In this document: one piece after another, positions 45,573-54,290 of the stretch
How positions within the stretch are numbered: position 1 is the stretch's first letter
Layout: every line of letters starts with the position of its first letter
Assembly: GCA_910575255.1 (NCBI GenBank)
Contig: CAJTEM010000008.1
Location: forward strand, 62,001-126,000
Direction: 5' to 3'
Length of the DNA stretch: 64,000 nt
From: Lachnospiraceae bacterium
GTDB lineage: Bacteria; Bacillota; Clostridia; Lachnospirales; Lachnospiraceae
Program-made: the position numbers and the translations under genes
The notes under the pieces: model-generated
Databases searched by the model: none
What the model was told of the DNA's origin: nothing
What the model saw: the letters and a program-made list of their open reading frames with translations, nothing else

Positions 45573-45854
45573 TCAGTCAAAATCCCACCGCTTCTCCACA
45601 TCAAAGCAGGCATACTCCCCATAGCCTCCGGATTGTTGGTATCCCTCATATCCGGCCCTCACCGCCTGGGCAAAATCGGCCAGGCAGGTGCCCTCCAGAT
45701 AATCCAAATCCCCGAAACACAAAAGCTCAAACTGCTCCTTCATCAGATGCAGCAGCTCATCATCCGTGATCTCATCCTCCATCTCATTTTTATACAGGTA
45801 AAATATATCCGTAAATATCCCCCTTTTCTTTTGATAAAGTACGATAACCAGCAT
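45573..45854 (-). CDS. Small unrecognised acidic protein
   Basis: A short frame of up to 93 residues, acidic in its second half (EDEITDDELLHLMKEQFELL, then FDVEKRWDFD at the end). I do not recognise it. No start has a clear ribosome binding site: the ATG at 45854 lies beside the end of a repeat element and one at 45782 gives 69 residues. Insertion of the repeat may have replaced its original promoter or first codons. Expression is uncertain. Confidence 0.45.
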   Translation of the reverse strand: MLVIVLYQKKRGIFTDIFYLYKNEMEDEITDDELLHLMKEQFELLCFGDLDYLEGTCLADFAQAVRAGYEGYQQSGGYGEYACFDVEKRWDFD

Positions 45855-45858
45855 GTTA

Positions 45859-45943
45859 CTGTTCACAGGCAATGTCAGTAAGTTAAGGAATCGCGAAGCA
45901 CAGCCAGGGAAACGCTTAACTAACTGACATTGGGTGTGAACAG
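45859..45943. repeat. Internally deleted 85-base palindromic element
   Basis: Both 29-base ends of the family are intact (CTGTTCACAGGCAATGTCAG... and ...CTGACATTGGGTGTGAACAG), but only CGCGAAGCACAGCCAGGGAAACG remains between them. It looks like a deletion derivative of a large copy and defines the element boundaries well. Confidence 0.8.
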
Positions 45944-45976
45944 CGTTATAGCATCATACATCTGATATCACCAGTC

Positions 45977-46060
45977 TTGTATTGGGGGCTGATTTATGGT
46001 ATGATAATAGTGGAAAAAGGATATCTGCATGCCAGGCTGATAAAGCTCCCGCAGATATCC
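45977..46060 (+). promoter_or_regulatory. lacI-family gene promoter and leader hairpin
   Basis: TTGTAT (45977-45982), a 17-base spacer and TATGAT (46000-46005) form a promoter. The leader contains a perfect 10-base stem GGATATCTGC (46019) / GCAGATATCC (46051-46060) with a 22-base loop, followed by TTTAATT. It may act as a weak attenuator or regulator site. Confidence 0.6.
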
Positions 46061-46095
46061 TTTAATTCCATTATTTTCAAAGGAGTTCCCCCATT

Positions 46096-47121
46096 ATGGC
46101 AAAGAAAAATATCACCTTCAGCGACATTGCCCAATATACCGGATTTTCCAAAACTACGATTTCCCGCTATTTTAATAATCCGGATTCCCTGACACTGGAA
46201 AACCAACAGAAGATCGCAGATGCCCTGACTGCTCTTGACTATAAGGAGAATAAAGTTGCCCGCATTCTGGCAAACGGCAAGACAGAATTTGTCGGTATTC
46301 TCATTCCCAACCTCTACCTGCACTATTATTCGCAGGTTTTAAATCAGATTCTTTCCACTTATGAAACCTATGGCTATAAGTTTCTCGTATTTGTCTGCAA
46401 TGATAAGGAAGAGACCGAGCGGCAATACATCCGGGAACTCCTGGCTTATCAGATTGAAGGCATGATCGTCCTGAGCCATACGATCTCTTCTGAAGAGCTT
46501 GCCTCCTATGATATCCCGATTGTGACGATTGAAAGAGAGGATCGTTACACCTGCAGTGTCAACACGGACAATTACATGGGCGGACTCCAGGCTGCCAGCC
46601 TTCTTTATAAGAATGGCTGTGATATTTTGATCCATGTCAATGCCGATATCTCCCCGGAGGTTCCTGCCTATGGACGGATTCAGGGCTTTCAGGATATCTG
46701 TCAGGAGCACGGCATCCCCCATGAGCTGATTCTTACGCATCTGGGCAGCAGCTATGCGGAGGCTTCCGGCCATATTCTCCGCATCTTCGAAGCCCTTGCT
46801 GCCAAATATGAAGGGAAACGGAAGGGAGTCTTTATGCCCAATGACACCCATGCCAATGTCCTGCTGAATCTGCTGGTCCGCAAATACGGAACCTTTCCGG
46901 ATGATTACCGCCTGGTCGGCTTTGACAATTCCCCGATCTCCAGTGAGGCAATCATTCCCACCAGTACAGTCGGACAGCAGATCGATACGCTTGCCCGGGA
47001 GGCTATGGAGCTTTTGGTACTGCAGATGAATGAACGCAAAAAACGCAGACCGGTTCCGCTCGAACAACCCATCCACAAAATCATACCGCCCGTTTTGATC
47101 CGCAGGGAAACCACCCGGTAG
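46096..47121 (+). CDS. LacI family transcriptional regulator
   Basis: A 341-residue repressor. The N-terminal helix-turn-helix reads TFSDIAQYTGFSKTTISRYF, with the hinge and LEU-like segment KVARILANGKTEFVGILIPN following. The periplasmic-binding-like sugar domain covers about residues 60-335. AAAGGAG precedes the ATG. The ligand is unknown. It may control the fructoside operon at 37-42.7 kb, whose operator has the CCGG-centred palindrome, but topB and other genes separate them, so this is only a candidate link. Confidence 0.93.
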   Translation: MAKKNITFSDIAQYTGFSKTTISRYFNNPDSLTLENQQKIADALTALDYKENKVARILANGKTEFVGILIPNLYLHYYSQVLNQILSTYETYGYKFLVFVCNDKEETERQYIRELLAYQIEGMIVLSHTISSEELASYDIPIVTIEREDRYTCSVNTDNYMGGLQAASLLYKNGCDILIHVNADISPEVPAYGRIQGFQDICQEHGIPHELILTHLGSSYAEASGHILRIFEALAAKYEGKRKGVFMPNDTHANVLLNLLVRKYGTFPDDYRLVGFDNSPISSEAIIPTSTVGQQIDTLAREAMELLVLQMNERKKRRPVPLEQPIHKIIPPVLIRRETTR

Positions 47122-47175
47122 ACCTCCGCAAACACAATTAGATTTATGATTTTTTCAAAATACTTCAAAATACAG

Positions 47176-47204
47176 TTGACAAAAGTAAGATTTTGGAGTA
47201 GAAT
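47176..47204 (+). promoter_or_regulatory. Promoter of tRNA-Arg
   Basis: TTGACA (47176-47181), a 17-base spacer and TAGAAT (47199-47204) lie about 42 bases before the tRNA. Confidence 0.85.
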
Positions 47205-47246
47205 ATGTACTGTTGCAGAGGTAATCCTCGCACATCAATTTCATAT

Positions 47247-47320
47247 GTGTGCGTAGCTCAGCTGGATAGAGCACTTGGCTACGGACCAAGGTGTCGGGAG
47301 TTCGAATCTTCTCGCGCACG
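47247..47320 (+). tRNA. tRNA-Arg (anticodon ACG)
   Basis: A full cloverleaf can be drawn: acceptor GTGTGCG / CGCGCAC, D-arm GCTC...GAGC, anticodon arm CTTGG-CTACGGA-CCAAG with anticodon ACG, and T-arm GGGAG-TTCGAAT-CTTCT. CCA is not encoded. Confidence 0.96.
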
Positions 47321-47325
47321 TATAT

Positions 47326-47362
47326 CAAAAAGAGTATTTATCGAAAGATAGATACTCTTTTT
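47326..47362 (+). terminator. Terminator of tRNA-Arg
   Basis: AAAAAGAGTAT...ATACTCTTTTT with a GAAA loop, starting six bases after the tRNA. Confidence 0.9.
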
Positions 47363-47442
47363 GATTTCATAGGAAATTGCGTCCTATAAAACTGCAAAAG
47401 GAGGCTTTCCGTTTCCCTGAAAACCTCCCCCTGACCACTTTT

Positions 47443-48840
47443 TCAGACCCTGAAAGCCACTGCGCTATCCTTCTCTTGTTCTCCCTGTAACCGCTTTAAC
47501 TCCTTTAACACTCCCAGAACAATTCCGGTTGCCAGGAGAAAGGTAAAGACATCTGCCAGCGGCTGTGCAATCTGTACACCAAGCACCCCGAATACTTTCG
47601 GGAAAATCAGCAGTGACGGGATCAGGAACAATCCCTGCCGCCCCATCGCCACCAGAGAGGCCCGAAAGCCATAGCCGATCGACTGGGTCAGCATATTCAC
47701 CATAATCACCCAGGCCTGAATCGGCATGGTCAGAAGCTGAAGGCGCAGTGCCAGGGTGCCGATCTCGATCACCTGCAGATCCTCCCGCCGGAAGGCAGTA
47801 ACGATCGGACGGCTGAAGATAAATGCCACTGTACCGAAGATTGTCAGCATCAGCACTGCCACCTTCACGCAGAACCAGTATGCCTCCAGTACCCGGTCAT
47901 AACGCCTGGCGCCGAAATTAAAGCCGCATACCGGCTGGAAGCCCTGGCCGAAGCCAATGAGGCTGGAATTGATAAACATCATAAATCGGGTCACGATCGA
48001 CATCGCCGCAATCGCTGCGTCCCCGTAAGGTCCGGCCGCAAAATTCAGCACAACTGCTGCCGCACTGGCGAGTCCCTGACGGCAGAAGGACGGCAGGCCG
48101 GCATGGAGAATCTCCCCGTATATCTTAAGCCCTGGGCGGAATCGGGAGATCTGAATCCGGATGCAGTCCTCATGGGAATTGCACTGATACAGCAAAATGG
48201 AAAAACTGATCATCTGACTGGCCATCGTCGCAATCGCCGCACCGGAAATCCCCATGCCAAAGCCAAAGATCAAAATCGGATCCAGAATCATATTCAGAAT
48301 GCCTCCCGTGGTAATGCCCACCATCGCCAGCATCGCGCTCCCCTGCGCACGCAGAATATTATTCATCACAAACGAGCACATCATAAAAGGCGCTGCAATG
48401 AGGATATACCTGGCATAATCCTGTGCATAAGGGGCGATCGTAACTGTTGCTCCCAGAAAATATACCATCTGCCGGGAAAACAGCATCCCAAACACCAGAA
48501 ACAGGATTCCGATAAGCCCTGCCGTAAAAAAGGCTGTTGCCGCAAACACACTGGCTCTCTCCTCCTCCCGGTTCCCCAGAGCACGGGAGATGTTATTGCC
48601 GCTGCCCATTCCCAGAGTAAAGCCTACCGCCTGAATCATCGCCATGGCCGAGAAGATGATTCCTACCGCTCCTGAGGCACTGGTTCCGATCTGACTGACA
48701 AAAAAGGTATCTGCCATATTATAGATCGATGTCACCAGCATACTGATGATCGTAGGCACTGCCAGCCTCGGAATTAGCTGATTGACCGGCGTCTGCACCA
48801 TTTGTTTGAATTTTTCTTCCTTTGTCAATGTCTTTGCCAC
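47443..48840 (-). CDS. MATE family efflux transporter (copy 3)
   Basis: A 465-residue protein with about 12 membrane helices and typical MATE motifs (SMLVTSIYNMADTFFVSQIG, GFGQGFQPVCGFNFGARRYD). The GTG start follows AAGGAGGAGAAGCT. It lies downstream of a small membrane protein gene and another MATE gene on the same strand, with 35 bases between, so these three may be co-transcribed. Substrate unknown. Confidence 0.92.
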   Translation of the reverse strand: MAKTLTKEEKFKQMVQTPVNQLIPRLAVPTIISMLVTSIYNMADTFFVSQIGTSASGAVGIIFSAMAMIQAVGFTLGMGSGNNISRALGNREEERASVFAATAFFTAGLIGILFLVFGMLFSRQMVYFLGATVTIAPYAQDYARYILIAAPFMMCSFVMNNILRAQGSAMLAMVGITTGGILNMILDPILIFGFGMGISGAAIATMASQMISFSILLYQCNSHEDCIRIQISRFRPGLKIYGEILHAGLPSFCRQGLASAAAVVLNFAAGPYGDAAIAAMSIVTRFMMFINSSLIGFGQGFQPVCGFNFGARRYDRVLEAYWFCVKVAVLMLTIFGTVAFIFSRPIVTAFRREDLQVIEIGTLALRLQLLTMPIQAWVIMVNMLTQSIGYGFRASLVAMGRQGLFLIPSLLIFPKVFGVLGVQIAQPLADVFTFLLATGIVLGVLKELKRLQGEQEKDSAVAFRV

Positions 48841-48875
48841 AGCTTCTCCTCCTTATCCTCCTTGAGTACTCCCTT

Positions 48876-49238
48876 CTATATCTGTCCGGAGCAGGCTCCC
48901 AGAAAAAGAATCATGCAGGGAAATGCTGTCAGAATTCCCAGTATCATCTCTACGACAGAGATCATCCTCCACTTTCTGACCTCATCGGGTTTTAGCTCTC
49001 CATTGGACTTTTTTAATCTGAAGTATCCCAGGCCACCGCAGATGATTCCGCAGACAGGAGCAACCGGGCATAAAAACAGATACACCACCCCGGTAAAAAT
49101 CCCCAGCATACGCAGCAGGGGGCTGTCCCACCACGAGGAAACGACTGACCCCAGCCACCAGAATATGATAATCAAAAACATGATTTCAAACAGTACCATC
49201 GTAAACTTCAAAGCCAGCCTGATTCGATTCTGGGTCAT
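48876..49238 (-). CDS. Small membrane protein, unrecognised
   Basis: A 120-residue protein with three hydrophobic helices (about residues 10-30, 43-70 and 93-117) and a short charged loop (KKSNGELKPDEVRKW). I do not recognise the family. GGAAGGAGGAAAGG precedes the ATG, which overlaps the stop of the upstream MATE gene (ATGA), so it is translationally coupled to it. The longer frame in which it lies extends far upstream only by chance. Confidence 0.7.
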   Translation of the reverse strand: MTQNRIRLALKFTMVLFEIMFLIIIFWWLGSVVSSWWDSPLLRMLGIFTGVVYLFLCPVAPVCGIICGGLGYFRLKKSNGELKPDEVRKWRMISVVEMILGILTAFPCMILFLGACSGQI

Positions 49239-50611
49239 CCCTTTCCTCCTTCCCTCCGTCCGGTGCCGAAAGCCTGCAGATGCTTCAGCACCCAGAAATA
49301 ATACAGCACAAAAACCACACCCTTGGCAATGCTGGTCGCAGTAAGCGCCCACCAGATGCCGTCCAGGCCCAGCCCGGTTCCTGTCAGAAAAACAGCCAGC
49401 GGAAGCCTTGCCGCTGTCAGCACAATCGTGATCACGGAGCAGGACAGGGTCTTTCCCAGTCCCTGCAGCGCCCCCACTGTCAGTAATTCCTCGCACATCG
49501 GCATCTGCCCGATTCCCAGGATCACCAGATAGCTGATTCCGAGCGGCACCACCTCTGCCTCCTGGATAAAGATCCGAAAAATCGCTTCCGCCCCAAAAAT
49601 CAGCAGACAGGAGGTAAATGTCCCCCACAGCCCGATGATTGCCAACGCAGTCTGATACCCCTTTTTCACCCTCTCGTAAAGCCTTGCACCATAATTCTGC
49701 CCGGTAAAAGCATTCATCGCAGATCCAAAGCCCTCTGCAGTCATCCAGGAGATGCACTCCACCTGGCCGCCGATTCGCTGAACGGCTACCGCCGCATCTC
49801 CCCAGGTCGCCACCATCCGCGTCAGTACCATGGAAATTCCCGAATACAGCATACTCTGCAGGGAGGAAGGTACTCCCAGCTTCAGAATCACCTGAAAATA
49901 CCGCAGGTCCGTCCGATGCCACAGATAAAGCTTATCGAACAATATGGTATCCTTAGATGCCCTCCACATCATAACTGCTGTCACCGTCATCTGTGCCGTC
50001 ACGGTAGCCGCTGCCGCGCCTGCTGCCTCCATCCGCGGAAACGGGCCGATTCCGAAAATCAGCAGAGGATCCAGCACCATGTTCATCACCAGCCCGGTAG
50101 CATTCGCCAGAAACGGAGTTCTGCTGTCTCCGATAGCCGTAAATAATCCCGTCATTGTCTGATTCAGAAAGGAAAACAGGATCAGTCCACCGGTAATTCT
50201 TAAGTAAATCCGGGCATCCCCGACTATCTTCTCACTGGTAAGGCCAAAAAACCCGATCAGCCTTCCGGCAAACAGATTGACAATAAGGGCAAATGACAAG
50301 GCTAAAAGGATCGTCATCTGAACCGCTCCCCGCCCATATTCCACGGCTTCACGGCTTTCGCCCTCTCCCAGGCTGTGTGCCACCTTAATCTGTCCCCCCA
50401 TCCGCGCCAGAGTTACGATTCCCGAGGACAGCCACGTATACATCCCCGCCGCACCTACCGCAGCCACCGCAGCGCTTCCCACCCGTCCGATCCACGCCAT
50501 GTCTGTCAGGTTATACGCGGTCTGCACCAAAGAGGTTGCCATAATCGGCAATGCCAGCCCGGTCAGCGAGCGAAGAATTCTCCCATGTAATAAATCGATA
50601 TGACGTTTCAT
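49235..50611 (-). CDS. MATE family efflux transporter (copy 4)
   Basis: A 458-residue MATE transporter (SLTGLALPIMATSLVQTAYN at the first helix, then MTGLFTAIGDSRTPF). About 12 hydrophobic segments. The ATG at 50611 is chosen because family homology begins there; the extended reading to 50698 lies over the upstream gap. The ribosome binding site is moderate. It overlaps the small membrane protein gene downstream by four bases. Confidence 0.91.
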   Translation of the reverse strand: MKRHIDLLHGRILRSLTGLALPIMATSLVQTAYNLTDMAWIGRVGSAAVAAVGAAGMYTWLSSGIVTLARMGGQIKVAHSLGEGESREAVEYGRGAVQMTILLALSFALIVNLFAGRLIGFFGLTSEKIVGDARIYLRITGGLILFSFLNQTMTGLFTAIGDSRTPFLANATGLVMNMVLDPLLIFGIGPFPRMEAAGAAAATVTAQMTVTAVMMWRASKDTILFDKLYLWHRTDLRYFQVILKLGVPSSLQSMLYSGISMVLTRMVATWGDAAVAVQRIGGQVECISWMTAEGFGSAMNAFTGQNYGARLYERVKKGYQTALAIIGLWGTFTSCLLIFGAEAIFRIFIQEAEVVPLGISYLVILGIGQMPMCEELLTVGALQGLGKTLSCSVITIVLTAARLPLAVFLTGTGLGLDGIWWALTATSIAKGVVFVLYYFWVLKHLQAFGTGRREGGKG

Positions 50612-50783
50612 CCTGCTTCTTTCCCTTCCCTCATCTGATGCCGCAATGCAGTGCCGGATCCAATACAAGGGACCGCTGCAGCATCCGACATCTTGCAATC
50701 TACGGCCAAAGCCCGCCTGGCTTTTTGTGCCATGCCCCGCATCATTCTGTCATCTTACAACGGCCCCTGTTATGATAGACAAA

Positions 50784-50818
50784 CCAAAAGGGTAGGTTCT
50801 CAGTCTCAGGCCTTTTGG
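50784..50818 (-). terminator. Hairpin at the end of nfnB
   Basis: CCAAAAGG pairs with CCTTTTGG around a 19-base loop containing the nfnB stop codon; on the minus strand TTTGTC follows. It is a possible terminator of nfnAB. Confidence 0.5.
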
Positions 50819-52194
50819 CTCAGATATTCATGGATTCCCTTTGCTCCATGCTTGCCTGCCTCCATAGCCAGAATCACTGTCGCTGCTCCGGTCACGGCGT
50901 CTCCGCCCGCAAAGACTCCCGGACGCGAGGTCTGCCCGTTCTCTGCCTCTGCCACAATGCATTTGCGGCGGTTCACCTCCAGCCCCTCTGTGGTGGAAGA
51001 AATCAACGGGTTCGGGGAGGTCCCCAGGGACATGATCACCGTGTCCACTTCTATCGTATAGTCGGATCCCGGGATCTCCACCGGGCGCCTTCTCCCGGAC
51101 TCATCCGGCTCTCCCAGCTCCATCTTGCGAACTACCATGCCGGTCACCCAGCCCTTTTCGTCAGTAAGAATCTCCACCGGATTGGTCAAAAGATGGAATT
51201 CAACCCCTTCCTCCTTTGCGTGGTGCACCTCTTCCACCCGGGCCGGCAGCTCTGCCTCACTCCGTCGGTACACAATATAGACCTCCGCTCCCAGACGCAG
51301 TGCTGTCCGCGCCGCATCCATGGCCACGTTGCCGCCGCCGACTACCGCCACCTTCTTCCCGGCGGCAATCGGGGTGTCATAGTCCTCCCGGAAAGCCTTC
51401 ATCAGGTTGCTGCGGGTCAGATATTCATTCGCAGAGAATACCCCGTTGGCATTCTCACCGGGAATCCCCATAAACTTCGGCAGGCCAGCTCCCGAACCGA
51501 TGAATACCGCCTCATATCCCTCTTCCTCCATCAGCTCATCAATCGTTACCGATTTGCCGATGATCACATCCGTCTCTATCTTTACTCCCAGCTTTTTCAC
51601 ATTCTCGATCTCAGTGTGCACCACGGTCTCCTTCGGCAGTCGGAACTCGGGAATCCCGTAAGTCAGCACCCCGCCCGGCTCATGCAGTGCCTCAAAGATT
51701 GTCACCTCATAGCCCATCTTGGCCAGATCTCCCGCACAGGTCAGTCCCGCCGGGCCGGATCCCACCACTGCCACCCGACGGCCGTTTTTCTCCTTTGCCG
51801 CTTTGGGAACAAATCCATGCTCCCGGGACCAGTCCGCCACAAACCGCTCCAGTTTGCCGATCGAAACCGGCTCTCCCTTGATTCCCCGGATGCACTGTCC
51901 CTCGCACTGAGATTCCTGCGGACAGACTCTGCCGCAAACCGCCGGCAAAGCCGAAGCCTCAGCAATCACATTCGCCGCAGCCTCAAAATCTCCTGCCTCT
52001 ACTTCCCGGATAAATGCGGGAATATTGATGGATACCGGGCATCCTCCCATACATTTGGCATTTTTGCATTTCAGGCAGCGGGCTGCCTCTTTTTGCGCCT
52101 CCTCGGCGTTATAGCCGTAGCATACCTCTTCAAAATTCTTTGCCCGGGCCTTCGCATCCTGCTCCCGCACCGGTACCTTCTTTAAAAGATCCAT
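50806..52194 (-). CDS. nfnB: Large subunit of NADH-dependent ferredoxin:NADP oxidoreductase (NfnB / GltD-like)
   Basis: A 462-residue flavoprotein. The N-terminal part holds cysteine clusters for 4Fe-4S centres (CLKCKNAKCMGGCP near residue 40 and CGRVCPQESQCEGQC near 90). Then come an FAD-binding GSGPAGLTCAGDLA near 147 and an NADP-binding GGGNVAMDAARTAL near 284. Standing alone such genes are named glutamate synthase small chain; next to an NfnA gene this is the bifurcating enzyme that balances NADH, NADPH and ferredoxin. The ATG at 52194 has better spacing to GGAGG than the one at 52200. Confidence 0.93.
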   Translation of the reverse strand: MDLLKKVPVREQDAKARAKNFEEVCYGYNAEEAQKEAARCLKCKNAKCMGGCPVSINIPAFIREVEAGDFEAAANVIAEASALPAVCGRVCPQESQCEGQCIRGIKGEPVSIGKLERFVADWSREHGFVPKAAKEKNGRRVAVVGSGPAGLTCAGDLAKMGYEVTIFEALHEPGGVLTYGIPEFRLPKETVVHTEIENVKKLGVKIETDVIIGKSVTIDELMEEEGYEAVFIGSGAGLPKFMGIPGENANGVFSANEYLTRSNLMKAFREDYDTPIAAGKKVAVVGGGNVAMDAARTALRLGAEVYIVYRRSEAELPARVEEVHHAKEEGVEFHLLTNPVEILTDEKGWVTGMVVRKMELGEPDESGRRRPVEIPGSDYTIEVDTVIMSLGTSPNPLISSTTEGLEVNRRKCIVAEAENGQTSRPGVFAGGDAVTGAATVILAMEAGKHGAKGIHEYLSQKA

Positions 52195-52260
52195 GATCAT
52201 TTTCCTCCGTTGCCGTTATCTCCTCACTCAGAGTCTCCCTGCAGCCACACTCCTGAATTC

Positions 52261-53142
52261 TCACCCGCAATGTCCGCAGCCGCCGTGATGGGTCTCTCCC
52301 TCCGCCAGCCGCAGCATGGCACGCCCCTCCTCGGTCTTATAGATCTGCTGGCGCTTCATCGCCTCATCAAAATCTACCAGATGCCCGTCGAATTCCGGTC
52401 CGTCCACACAGGCAAACTTCACCTCACCGCCTACACTCAGCCGACAGGCGCCGCACATCCCGGTGCCGTCTACCATGACCGGGTTCATGCTGACAATCGT
52501 CGGAAGGCCAAGCTCTTTCGTCAGCAGGCAGACGAACTTCATCATAATCATCGGTCCGATCGCCACGCAGATATCATACTGCCTGCCCTGATTCTCCACC
52601 AGGTCCCGGATCACCTCGGTTACCATGCCCTTTCTGCCATACGAACCGTCATCCGTCGTTATGTAAAGATTGGCTGCCACTGCCTTCATCTCTTCCTCCA
52701 GAATCAGCAGATCCTTTGTCTTTGCACCCACGATCACATCCGCCTCAATGCCGTGCTCCCGCATCCACTTCACCTGCGGATACACCGGAGCCGTGCCAAC
52801 TCCGCCGGCCACAAACAGATACTTCCGACCCTTCACCTCGTCAAAATTCTCCTTCACAAATTCAGACGGCTGCCCTAACGGTCCCACAAAATCCTGGAAG
52901 GCATCTCCCTTTCCCAGTCCTGCCATCCGCCGGGTCGATGCTCCCACGATCTGGAATACGATCGTCACGGTCCCTGCATTACGGTTATAATCACAGATCG
53001 TAAGCGGAATCCGCTCCCCTCTCTCATCCATCTTTACAATGACAAATTCCCCTGGCTGACAGGTCTTCGCCACCCGCGGCGCCTCCACATCCATCAGAAA
53101 TATCTTTTCGGCCAGCCTTTCGGCTTTTAATATCTGGTACAT
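52261..53142 (-). CDS. nfnA: Small subunit of NADH-dependent ferredoxin:NADP oxidoreductase (NfnA)
   Basis: A 293-residue FAD/NAD-binding reductase of the PyrK/sulfide dehydrogenase type. It has the flavin-binding RIPLTICDYN near residue 45 and VAGGVGTAPVYPQVKWM near 107. The 2Fe-2S ligands lie in GTGMCGACRLSVGGEVKFAC near 222. It bifurcates electrons from NADPH to NAD+ and ferredoxin (or the reverse) together with NfnB, 66 bases downstream. The start at 53142 follows AGGAGGATAGAA and matches the family N-terminus. Confidence 0.93.
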   Translation of the reverse strand: MYQILKAERLAEKIFLMDVEAPRVAKTCQPGEFVIVKMDERGERIPLTICDYNRNAGTVTIVFQIVGASTRRMAGLGKGDAFQDFVGPLGQPSEFVKENFDEVKGRKYLFVAGGVGTAPVYPQVKWMREHGIEADVIVGAKTKDLLILEEEMKAVAANLYITTDDGSYGRKGMVTEVIRDLVENQGRQYDICVAIGPMIMMKFVCLLTKELGLPTIVSMNPVMVDGTGMCGACRLSVGGEVKFACVDGPEFDGHLVDFDEAMKRQQIYKTEEGRAMLRLAEGETHHGGCGHCG

Positions 53143-53198
53143 TTCTATCCTCCTGTCTCTCTGTTTTCGTACTTCCTGCCCGTTTCCTGCTTCTTCTG

Positions 53199-53852
53199 TC
53201 ACGGAAGGGGTCCTCCCGAACTGTCAAAATCTTCCTGCTCTCCCAGTATCAGCTCCCTGGCATAAGGAAGGGTTCTGACCCAGTCACAAAAGACATGCCA
53301 TTCCTCCAGCTTGTGATTCCTTCTGGCATAATAAATATTGACCAGTGTCTCATAGTTAAGCGTACAGGTCCGCATCTGATGATAGCTGGAAGGCAGAAGC
53401 TGAATCAGATCATACCAGTCCCTTCGGCTCTTTGTCTCCAGATAACGAAGCCGGATCTGCTCCAGACGCGCCACCACAAGCGCCATAAACTCCCGTGTTT
53501 CATCCGTCATCTGATCGCAGCTGAAATCTTCCAGCTCAAAGGATTTTCTGTGAATCCGGTGCATCGTGCTGGTAGAATTGGCTACCGTAGCCACCTTATA
53601 GGTGTCGTATTCCTTCCACCAGTACATCGGCGCCGTAATATCCACTGACACAAAAATCTGCCGGATAAACTTTCGGTGATCGCTCCCCGCCCGGCGCAGC
53701 CGCCCTGCCAGATCCAAATCATTGGGTCCCAGCACATAATTGCCTTCTTCATCATAAGCGCTGTCCATCCGTGACCAGCTGTTCATCGGATTCCTGGCTC
53801 CCCGCATGGCATTCTCCAGGTTCATCACGCTGGTTCTTTCCAATCGTATCAT
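53199..53852 (-). CDS. ThyX-like protein with degenerate signature
   Basis: A 217-residue soluble protein. Its layout resembles flavin-dependent thymidylate synthase: APMYWWKEYDTYKVATVANS occupies the place of the RHR...SxRY signature, and LLPSSYHQMRTCTLNYETLV followed by HKLEEW resembles the ThyX C-terminal helix. The RHR residues are not conserved, so thymidylate synthase activity is doubtful. Similar proteins are, as I recall, widespread unnamed proteins of Clostridia. GGAGGGATGCT precedes the ATG. It lies 57 bases before nfnA on the same strand. Confidence 0.6.
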   Translation of the reverse strand: MIRLERTSVMNLENAMRGARNPMNSWSRMDSAYDEEGNYVLGPNDLDLAGRLRRAGSDHRKFIRQIFVSVDITAPMYWWKEYDTYKVATVANSTSTMHRIHRKSFELEDFSCDQMTDETREFMALVVARLEQIRLRYLETKSRRDWYDLIQLLPSSYHQMRTCTLNYETLVNIYYARRNHKLEEWHVFCDWVRTLPYARELILGEQEDFDSSGGPLP

Positions 53853-53957
53853 AGCATCCCTCCGGCACTATATTTCTTCCTGCTATTATAGCGAAAGCTG
53901 TCGCTTCTGGCAAGCCCCATTTCCCGGCTTCCCTGTCAAATCCGTACATGCTTGTTC

Positions 53958-54290
53958 CTGTTCCCAGGTAATGTCATTTCGTTTGGCCCTGAGAATACTC
54001 AGCCTTGGAAAAATGAGAGGGAAGATACCGAAAATAGTCTGCTGATTTTGACTTTGCAGGGATTTAGAAGTCCTTAAATCCCTGAATTCTGCGTTGAAAC
54101 GAAAAAACACACTGTCTGAGCGAAGCGAGTTTGTGGATTTTCGTTTCGCACTTAGCAGAAATCAGGGGTTTTAGGAATTCTTGATCCCGAAACCGGAAAA
54201 AGCAACAGACCATTTCCGGCATCTTCCCTCTCATTTTTCCAAGGCGTACCTTCCGGTAAAACTTAACTAACTGACATTATCCATGAACAG
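53958..54290 (-). repeat. Dispersed palindromic element, copy G
   Basis: An inverted copy with ends CTGTTCCCAGGTAATGTCA and CTTAACTAACTGACATTATC...GAACAG. The outer stem variant is GAGAGGGAAGATRCCG, found in both arms, with two bases differing between arms. The right end contains the TAG stop of the GNAT gene. Confidence 0.82.

Noticed and set aside
48876-49922. A 348-codon reading on the minus strand
   Set aside because: Only its last 120 codons look like protein and have a ribosome binding site; the rest overlaps the MATE gene in another frame.
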